Shown: one piece after another, positions 7,593-14,900 of the stretch
How the letters are laid out: each line of letters begins with the position of its first letter
How positions within the stretch are numbered: position 1 is the stretch's first letter
Origin: a virus
DNA: 48,529 nt
IMG/VR virus record: IMGVR_UViG_3300021963_000197
Span: 1 to 48,529 of that record
Reading direction: 5' to 3' (one strand)
Notes under the pieces: generated by a model
Databases searched by the model: none
What the model saw: the letters and a program-made list of their open reading frames with translations, nothing else
Told to the model about the DNA's origin: nothing
Program-made: the position numbers and the translations under genes

Positions 7593-8762
7593 ATGTCAGA
7601 ACTACTACATGGCCGCTGGACAGAAACTAAAGAAGCCCTATTAGAAGGCTTACAAGGCACAAAAAAATCAGTAATGGGAATTACATTAGAGAATACACGT
7701 AAGTATCTTCTAGAAAGCCCAACAGCTGGTGCCACTTCTGCCGGCAACGTCGCAACATTAAATCGCGTGATTCTTCCAGTAATCCGTCGCGTTATGCCAA
7801 CCGTTATTGCTAACGAGTTAGTTGGCGTACAACCAATGACTGGTCCAGTGGGTCAAATCCATACTCTACGTGTTCGTTATGCAGATAACGGCGATGGCGT
7901 AGTAGCTGGTGAAGAAGCACTAAGCCCATTCAAAATTGCAGAAGCTTATTCTGGTAACAACAATGCATCTAATCCTAAAGCAGCTTCAACAGCTACTCTA
8001 GAAGGTGCAGCCGGTAAGCGCATGTCAATTCAAATCTTGAAGCAGACAGTTGAAGCTAAGACACGTAAGTTGTCAGCTCGCTGGACATTTGAAGCAGCCC
8101 AAGACGCACAAGCCCAACAAGGTATTGACGTTGAAGCAGAAATCATGGCTGCTCTAGCTCAAGAAATCACAGCTGAAATCGACCAAGAGATCCTAGCTAG
8201 CCTAGCATCATTGGCTGGTACAGCTACAGAAGCATATGAACAACAAAACGTTTCTGGTACAGCAACATTCGTTGGTGATGAACACGCTGCTCTAGCTGTT
8301 CAGATCAATCGCGTAAGCAACTTGATCGCTCAACGTACACGTCGCGGTGCTGGTAACTGGGCCGTTGTTAGCCCATTTGCTCTAACAATTCTTCAGTCTG
8401 CTACTACAAGCGCATTTGCTCGTACAACAGAAGGTACATTCGAAGCTCCAACAAACACCAAGTTCGTTGGTACATTGAACAGTGCTATGAAGATCTATGT
8501 TAACACATACGCAACTGATGCAACCGATGTTCTAATTGGATACAAAGGTTCTAGCGAATCAGACGCAGCAGCATTCTATTGCCCATACATTCCATTGATG
8601 AGCAGCGGTGTTGTTCTAGATCCATCAACATTCGAACCAGTCGTATCATTCATGACACGTTATGGTTATGTTGAATTGTCAAATACAGCATCATCTCTTG
8701 GTAATGCTGCTGACTACCTAGGTAAAGTTAGCATTGATAGCGGCAACGTTTCATTCAAGTAA
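7593..8762 (+). CDS. 23: major capsid protein gp23 (short form)
   Basis: 389 residues, against about 521 for T4 gp23. Family features: RVILPVIRRVMPTVIANELVGVQPM near residues 58-82 (as RVILPVIRRVMPTVIA then NELVGVQPM), the GPVGQIHTLRVRY segment, KTRKLSARWTFEAAQD with the following acidic helix, and the C-terminal YCPYIPLMSSGVVLDPSTF with the FMTRYGY block. It is the HK97-fold shell subunit. The only good gp21 site in the first 100 residues is LLE18|G19, so the removable N-terminal piece would be far shorter than T4's 65 residues. Strong AAGGAG site; codon use looks more biased than in neighbouring genes, as expected for the most abundant virion protein. A terminator follows. Confidence 0.95.
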   Translation: MSELLHGRWTETKEALLEGLQGTKKSVMGITLENTRKYLLESPTAGATSAGNVATLNRVILPVIRRVMPTVIANELVGVQPMTGPVGQIHTLRVRYADNGDGVVAGEEALSPFKIAEAYSGNNNASNPKAASTATLEGAAGKRMSIQILKQTVEAKTRKLSARWTFEAAQDAQAQQGIDVEAEIMAALAQEITAEIDQEILASLASLAGTATEAYEQQNVSGTATFVGDEHAALAVQINRVSNLIAQRTRRGAGNWAVVSPFALTILQSATTSAFARTTEGTFEAPTNTKFVGTLNSAMKIYVNTYATDATDVLIGYKGSSESDAAAFYCPYIPLMSSGVVLDPSTFEPVVSFMTRYGYVELSNTASSLGNAADYLGKVSIDSGNVSFK

Positions 8763-8784
8763 TTTTTACTTTAGTAAGAAAGAT

Positions 8785-8810
8785 AAGGGCTCTTCGGAGC
8801 CCTTTTTCTT
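8785..8810 (+). terminator. intrinsic terminator with UUCG loop after gp23
   Basis: Stem AAGGGCTC / GAGCCCTT around a TTCG tetraloop (8793-8796), followed by a T tract (TTTTTCTT). This UUCG design is common in T4 and closes the head operon. Confidence 0.93.
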
Positions 8811-8812
8811 GA

Positions 8813-8820
8813 CTTAAATA
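8813..8820 (+). promoter_or_regulatory. late-promoter-like CTTAAATA before the oxygenase gene
   Basis: CTTAAATA directly follows the terminator. At T4 spacing the start would be about 8826, against an ATG at 8825, and there is no Shine-Dalgarno. This is consistent with a leaderless transcript. Confidence 0.4.
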
Positions 8821-8824
8821 TCTT

Positions 8825-9292
8825 ATGTTAGATCAAATCAAACAATATTACATTGATACTCCTAGTGATTTTGTAGACAATATCTACAAATTTAAAACTT
8901 TAACTAAAGCTCAACAACGCAGTAATCGTTTAGGCTGGCAATCTCCTCAACTAACAAACACATTAAGTATACCTTGGGCCGATGAATTTTTAAATCTTTG
9001 CATCGCCACAGCAGATTTAAAATCTCCATTTAAACACATATGGTTCAATATAAGTCCATCAAAAGCCTATCACGGCTGGCATAGTCACGGAGGTGCTAGA
9101 CAAGTTGGAGTATACTACATAAAGACTCCAAGTGATTGCGGTAACATAGAGTTTAGACACGACACACAGACTAAAATATTAGAACCTGTACAAAGATTAC
9201 TTTTAATATTTCCTTCGCAATTAGAACACAGGGTATTAGAAAATCGTTCTAATGAAGATAGAATCACGCTGGCATTTAACTTAGGAGCATAA
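8825..9292 (+). CDS. 2OG-Fe(II) oxygenase-like protein (TIGR02466-type)
   Basis: 155 residues. The core reads WHSHGGARQVGVYYIKTP (His86, His88), then GNIEFR, then LLLIFPSQLEHRVLENRS with His135, then EDRITLAFNL with Arg146. This matches the double-stranded beta-helix pattern of small phage 2-oxoglutarate/iron oxygenases: a WHxH iron-binding motif, a distal His after the 'FPS.L.H' strand, and an Arg for 2OG. The family normally hydroxylates proteins, nucleic acids or small molecules; the substrate here is unknown. The gene stands alone between the capsid terminator and a late promoter, next to virion proteins, so a capsid or fibre target is possible but unproven. It is not a close copy of the oxygenase at 43042. 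Confidence 0.75.
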   Translation: MLDQIKQYYIDTPSDFVDNIYKFKTLTKAQQRSNRLGWQSPQLTNTLSIPWADEFLNLCIATADLKSPFKHIWFNISPSKAYHGWHSHGGARQVGVYYIKTPSDCGNIEFRHDTQTKILEPVQRLLLIFPSQLEHRVLENRSNEDRITLAFNLGA

Positions 9293-9300
9293 CATAAATA
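9293..9300 (+). promoter_or_regulatory. late promoter for the first fibre/decoration operon
   Basis: CATAAATA starts immediately after the oxygenase stop. The predicted start near 9306 gives a leader of about 80 nt, the longest in the window, before the ATG at 9386. Confidence 0.6.
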
Positions 9301-9309
9301 CATTGTACG

Positions 9310-9366
9310 ACTTACATTCCGTAAGTTTTATGCGGAAATCCGACCGCGTACGGCCTAGAACGCCGC
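9310..9366 (+). promoter_or_regulatory. structured GC-rich 5' leader
   Basis: Consecutive small hairpins: ACTTAC-ATTCC-GTAAGT (9310-9326), CGG-AAAT-CCG (9333-9342), CCG-CGTA-CGG (9344-9353), and an alternative CGGC...GCCG pairing (9351-9365). They precede the AAGGAG site at 9372-9377 of a virion gene. This is much more GC-rich than its surroundings. It could protect the message 5' end or modulate translation; no known riboswitch is recognised. Confidence 0.4.
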
Positions 9367-9385
9367 TTTTCAAGGAGAAAATAAA

Positions 9386-10390
9386 ATGGGACGTCCTCTA
9401 AACAAAAAATATTTTGGTAACCGAAATTTTGGTCGTGCAGGCGATCAAACAGCTGGCCCTAATTCAAACAGTCAAAACTATGCAGATGATAACATCGGCG
9501 GCGAAGGTATCTCTTCTTATATACTACCAGGCCAACTAGGTAATATTGAAGTCGATAGTGATAGCGGTCAACCAGATCTAGTAATACCAGCACCTCAAAT
9601 CCCAGGCGGCGTACAAGCCACTGCTACAGTAACTTGGGAAGTTTCTACTATTACAATTACTGATACTAACGACTACGGCACAGGATATGTTAATGGTGAA
9701 ACTGTGACATTTACAGGCCCAACAGGAGTTACTGCTACAGTAACCGTTGCTTCAGATGATATTACTGGTTTTACTATTGTTAATCGCGGTAGTTTTACAA
9801 CTCTTCCAACAGGCGGATCATATCAAGTAGTCGGAGCAGTAGGTAATGATGCACAAGCAGAAATTACATGGCGTGTTAAGACCATTGTTATGAATGAAAA
9901 AGGTTCAGGCTATACAACTGCTCCAACACTAAGCTGGGCGGCTGGCGAAGCAGGTCCTATCTCTGGCACAAGTCCAGGAGCACCAACTGCTGTACTATCT
10001 ACTGATTCAGGTATTATCGGCTCAGCAACTAATCAAGAAAACGCAATCATCATCCATGCTAACACAGGTAATGAAGGCGATCAAATTGGAGACATTATTC
10101 GTCAAGTATCAACTCGCCGTTATAAAGTTAAAACAGCAGACGGTATTAGAATTTGTCAACTAACAGACGACGATACACCAGGCGTAGGATATGCCTACAT
10201 TCAAGCTACAGATGACAACGGTAATACATACTTTGTTATGAAGTTGACATCAAAACTTGCTGTTCTTAAACAATGGACTAATAACGAAGCTGAATGGCTA
10301 TTTGCAGACAATGAAAGAGCACACTGGGTATTTTCAGATACTGAAAATTCATACAGCGCAGCTGATACAGTTGTAATTGAAAACGCTTAA
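9386..10390 (+). CDS. virion structural protein with Ig-like repeats (possible head decoration or fibre)
   Basis: 334 residues beginning MGRPLNKKYFGNRNFG, an N-terminus I associate with structural proteins of environmental T4-like phages. Residues 75-190 hold two beta-sandwich-like repeats (ATVTWEVSTITI... and AEITWRVKTIVM...), each with a 'GSGYTTAPT'-type loop. The C-terminal third (KTADGIRICQLTDDD to the end) is a separate compact domain with many aromatic and acidic residues. No signal peptide or enzyme motif is seen. Strong AAGGAG site and its own late promoter. The gene heads the run of fibre genes. Whether it decorates the capsid or belongs to the tail is not decided by the sequence. 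Confidence 0.6.
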   Translation: MGRPLNKKYFGNRNFGRAGDQTAGPNSNSQNYADDNIGGEGISSYILPGQLGNIEVDSDSGQPDLVIPAPQIPGGVQATATVTWEVSTITITDTNDYGTGYVNGETVTFTGPTGVTATVTVASDDITGFTIVNRGSFTTLPTGGSYQVVGAVGNDAQAEITWRVKTIVMNEKGSGYTTAPTLSWAAGEAGPISGTSPGAPTAVLSTDSGIIGSATNQENAIIIHANTGNEGDQIGDIIRQVSTRRYKVKTADGIRICQLTDDDTPGVGYAYIQATDDNGNTYFVMKLTSKLAVLKQWTNNEAEWLFADNERAHWVFSDTENSYSAADTVVIENA

Positions 10391-10418
10391 TTAATATAGG
10401 GGCCAAGGCCCCTATTAA
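10391..10418 (+). repeat. perfect inverted repeat between structural genes
   Basis: ATAGGGGCC (10396-10404) and GGCCCCTAT (10407-10415) form a near-perfect hairpin; flanking TTAAT/TTAA extends it with a 2-nt bulge. No T tract follows, and AAGGA of the next gene begins at its edge (10417). It could be a 3' stabilising or processing hairpin, or a weak terminator. Confidence 0.6.
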
Positions 10419-10427
10419 GGATAACAG

Positions 10428-11342
10428 ATGTCAAAGATAGTAAAAGTAACTAGTGGCGGATCAAATAGCTATGCTGGGTCATCAGCTGACTATAAAATTG
10501 TTGTAGATTCAGGCGGTAAGATTCTTTTTAACACTGGTAATCAAGTTGGTGAAGTTATCATAACTGGTAGTTTAACTGTACTTGGTGCAGTCACATCTTT
10601 AGAAACAACAAATACACAAATTAATGACAATGTTATTGTTCTTAACAAAGGCGAAGCCGGTGCTGGCGTAACATTAGGCACCAGTGGTTTAGAAATTGAC
10701 AGAGGCAGTGTTAACGCTGCACTTTGGATTTATGATGAAACTACTGATGCTTGGACAGCTAGATATAAAACAAGCGGATCATACATACCAGTAGCTACTA
10801 ACAGTATTATTACTGGCGGTGATGATTTAACTTTAATTGGTGCAGGCACAGGTGTAATTACTGTTACTGGTACAGTTGATTATGAAAATTATGTTACTAG
10901 TGACGATGTAATACCAAACAAAAAATATGTTGATGACTATGTAGCATATTACGTAGCAACTCATCCGCCGGATGAGATTATTGATCAAGATACTAGAGTA
11001 ACAGTAAGTGACTTTGCTACTTCAGGTAATCCTAGCGAAATAGAATTTGTAGTTGACAATCTTACACAAGCAACAATGACTACCAATGGTCTACTAGTTG
11101 GCAGTGTAAGAACTAGCGGAAATACTATAAGTGAAGACACTAGTGATACATTGCATGTTGACGCTTATCTAGCTTTAGATAATAGAGTATCAACACCATC
11201 AACTCCGAGTACAAATGTAAAATTATATTCTAAAGCAGTTCCAGGAAATGGAGGAACTGGTGTATACTTTGTTAATACACAAGGTACTAATGATGAATTA
11301 ATTAGTAAAACAAAAGCACTTTTATTTGCTCTAATATTGTAA
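10428..11342 (+). CDS. tail-fibre-like virion protein
   Basis: 304 residues, Thr/Ser/Gly/Val-rich beta structure with no enzyme motif. Residues 40-100 carry the 'ITGSLTVLGAVTSLETTNTQINDN...IVLNKGE' type pattern of repeating short strands used by trimeric phage fibres (shown in pieces: TVLGAVTSLETTNTQ, NDNVIVLNKGEAGAG). A 'NKKYVDDYVAYYVATH' segment near 163-180 is a helix often seen at module joints in these fibres. It is followed by the 192-aa gene after 9 bp with an AAGGA site, so the two are co-translated. Likely a shaft or connector; the exact place in the tail is unknown. Confidence 0.65.
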   Translation: MSKIVKVTSGGSNSYAGSSADYKIVVDSGGKILFNTGNQVGEVIITGSLTVLGAVTSLETTNTQINDNVIVLNKGEAGAGVTLGTSGLEIDRGSVNAALWIYDETTDAWTARYKTSGSYIPVATNSIITGGDDLTLIGAGTGVITVTGTVDYENYVTSDDVIPNKKYVDDYVAYYVATHPPDEIIDQDTRVTVSDFATSGNPSEIEFVVDNLTQATMTTNGLLVGSVRTSGNTISEDTSDTLHVDAYLALDNRVSTPSTPSTNVKLYSKAVPGNGGTGVYFVNTQGTNDELISKTKALLFALIL

Positions 11343-11351
11343 GGAATAAAA

Positions 11352-11930
11352 ATGGCGTTAGTAAGCACGATCTTAACAAATACAGCACAACCAATCAGCG
11401 ATGATCTAGCGTCATCCTCTGCTGTGACTGTGATGTTATTTTGTAACTATAACACTCCAAGTAGTGTTGACAGTGCTTTAGGCAGACAATGGCTAGAAGT
11501 ATATGCAGTAAAAGACGGAGATAGTGCCGGGACTGCTAATAAACTAATGCATCGAGTACCATTAGATGCCGGAGATACTTTTACATTTAGTACCGAAAGA
11601 ATTGTTTTAGATGCACACGACAGGATTTGGGCAAATACCTTAGGACAAGGAGTTGCCAGTGTAATTATGGGAGGCACGGGTAGTTCATATACAAATGGTG
11701 ACCCGGTTTATTTTTCTGACCCAGATTTTCCCGAAGGTGTAACCGCTACTGGTTATGCACTAGTATCTGGAGGAGCGGTAACTGGAGTTTATATTACAGA
11801 AGCTGGATCAGGATATATTAATCCTCCATCTATAGATTTTACACAATCTGGTGATGGTCTAGCAACTGGAACAGCAGTATTATTAAGTACTGATCAGGTT
11901 ACTTGTACAACCAGCTATGTGTTAATCTAA
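11352..11930 (+). CDS. small virion-associated protein with a GxGY beta module
   Basis: 192 residues. The N-terminal 100 residues (MALVSTILTNTAQPIS to DRIWANTLGQG) look like a compact beta-sandwich such as those used by attachment or decoration proteins. Residues 105-175 form a repeat module containing YTNGDPVYF and EAGSGYINPPSIDF, the same 'GSGY..(A/P)P.(L/I/V)' loop found in the proteins at 9386 and 11933. AAGGA site; stops 2 bp before the next ATG. Probably a fibre or baseplate accessory protein; no family recognised. Confidence 0.6.
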   Translation: MALVSTILTNTAQPISDDLASSSAVTVMLFCNYNTPSSVDSALGRQWLEVYAVKDGDSAGTANKLMHRVPLDAGDTFTFSTERIVLDAHDRIWANTLGQGVASVIMGGTGSSYTNGDPVYFSDPDFPEGVTATGYALVSGGAVTGVYITEAGSGYINPPSIDFTQSGDGLATGTAVLLSTDQVTCTTSYVLI

Positions 11931-11932
11931 TC

Positions 11933-14900
11933 ATGAAATTCATTCGTAGACAAAACCTTAATACTCAAAATGCTCTTGATAAGAAAGTTTTAATAAAACC
12001 TAACGGTGATATTGAATTTAATCCAACATCATCAGTAACTGTCAACGGAGAATTTATCACTGTAGGTACACAGGTTGCAGGACCTGAAGTTACGAATGTA
12101 ATGTATGTTACCTTAGACGGTAATGATGATAACGATGGTAAGGGCGAAGGCCCTAAACAAGCTAAACGAACTATTAAATCAGCATGTGAAGCAGCTCAAG
12201 AAGGCACTACTATCTTTGTTAGAAGCGGAGAATACTACGAAGATAATCCTATTAGAGTTCCGCCAAAAGTAAGTATCATCGGAGATAATCTACGCAGAAC
12301 AATTCTAAAACCATTAAATGGTACAACAAAATGGAATATAGCATTTGTTGAAAGAACTGATGGTGTTGTTACTGTTACTACAGATGTTGAACACGACTTA
12401 AATGTGAAAGACAGAGTAAGAATAATATCATCTGAAGCCGGAATTGATGACGAGTGTGCAAACGTAGAAACTATTCCAGACTCTATGTCGTTCACCTATA
12501 TTGACTACGGAGATAATATTGCCTATGCAGCAGCCACAGGCACTGTAGAAAGAGGAACAGACTTCCTATTAGTCAACAGTCAAAATTATATTGCACAACT
12601 GGTATTCAAAGCTATACCTGCACCTGCCTATTGCGTTAATATTGATAATGATGCTGTTGTTGACACCTCTCCCTACATTCAAAACTGTTCTAATATTAAT
12701 GGTCCCTGGATGAACAACGGCGAAGAATGGTTTCCATTTATCACAGAACAAAGAAACACCGCAGGTAGAATGGTAACTGGCCCTCGTCCATTATTAGACG
12801 ACGAAATTGATCCGTTGTATCTAGATGTCTATGGTATTAATCAACGTGGTGCGGGTGGCGGCATGTTAATTGACGGTGACAGGTATAGTTCAGTTTCACC
12901 TATTAAGTCAATGGTAGCCGATGCATTTACACAAGTTGCACAAGGTGCTATAGGATTTCATATTACTAATTTTGGATACATGCAGTTGGTATCTTGCTTT
13001 AATGTGTTCTGTCATATTGCTTATTATACAACCAAGGGCGGATATCTAAGTATATCAAACTCGGTATGTGACTTTGGTAACTACGGATTTGTAGCTGATG
13101 GTTATTATAAAATTCCATACGATAGTGGAATTGTTTTATCTGACTATTATTCGTATGTTGCGTCGGTGACTATTAATAGCCCTGGTAGTCATTATACCAT
13201 AGCTCCTATAGTCACTTTTGATCCTCCTACAATACTAGGAGGCTCACAAGCTCAAGGTACAGCAATCATAGATACATCAACTGGATTATTAGTTGCGATC
13301 AGTGTTGATGATCCAGGAGCAGGTTATGATTTTCAACCTAATATTACACTAACTGGTGGAGGTGTAGATCCCTTACTAGTACAAGGTAGTGCTACTGCTA
13401 ATTTGTATAAAAATGAAACAATCACGGTCAGTAATCTAAGTAACAAGCCTCAAGTAGGTAGTATCATATTTTTAGAAAATGATCCAACTAGTTACTATGT
13501 TACAGACACGGAAAATACAAACCAAGTTTTTACTTATAATGAAATAAAATGCCGACGCGATGTTGAACTTATTTTAGATGCAGTCTTAACTGATATGACG
13601 TTTGGTTCAAACTATGCTAGTACTGCTGCTGGATTATCATATTTAAGATCCTATTCGGCCAAGGTTACTAGTCTACAAAAATCACAGACAATAGCAGGTC
13701 TAAACGAAGCAAGGGATCTCGCAATAGCGCTGACTGTAAATCTTACAGCTCAAACAGCCATAACTAATAATTTTGCCATCGTAACTGATATTATCGATAA
13801 TGGATTAATAAGTGTACCGTCAATAAGTATTCCTAACGCTATAACTAGAGAAGATGGCTATTCACAAGCTAAAGATATACTCATAGCCAACAAGTTATTC
13901 ATACAAGACGAAATTACTGCCTGGATTGCCTATAACTATAATGTATTAGACTACGACAGCATAACATGTTCACGCGATGTAGGATTAATTGTTGATGCAT
14001 TGTGTTATGATTTAATGTTTGGATCTAATTTTAGGACTATAACAGCCGCACGTAGCTACTATAGAGCAGGCGCCGCAGTAGTTACACAACAACAAAAAGC
14101 AGCTACACTGGCAGCGTTTCGTTATTTAAAAACAATAGTAGCTGCAAAAATTACTGATAATGCAACTGCTAAAGCCAGTGTAGAAAATAACATGGATATT
14201 ATTATTAATGTTCTTGAAAACGGGTTAGACGAAATTGGCGGGCTAATTAGACCAGATCCAACGGGATATAGTGTTAATTACAAACTTGCAAGAAATTTAA
14301 TTGAGGATAATAGAGACTTTATTAAAGCAGAAGTTAGCGCTTATCTTAATATTAATTGGACAGCAATATGGACAGCACTAGGTGCAACCGGTCAAGAAAA
14401 ATGTCAACGAGATATTGGATACATTTTAGATGCACTATATTATGATCTTACCTATGGCGGCAATTTAGAAACTACTATTGCTGGTAACGCATATTATTCG
14501 TTTGCTGTACTGCAAATTGATCCTAGTGAAAAAGCAGCAACTTTAGATGCCTATGGTTACATGAAAACAATCATAGGAGAAATTGCTCAAAATAATGACA
14601 TTATTCAGCTACAAGGAACTGTACTACAAGTTACTGGGCTGCCTGGATCGCTGGCTGCGGCTAATGATGCAAAAGACTTAATTCAAAATGTAATAGATAT
14701 TATAGACACAGGTACTTATACTGAGGTAGAGCCGAGTATAACATGGGTAAGTGCTGCATTACAAGAAGAAAATACAGCACTTCAATATGCAAGAAGTTCT
14801 ATACAAGATTCTGTAATCAAATATATTAACGCTAACAATTTTATCTACGATGTAAACACTTGTCGTAGAGATATTGATTATATCATCGATGCAATGGCCT

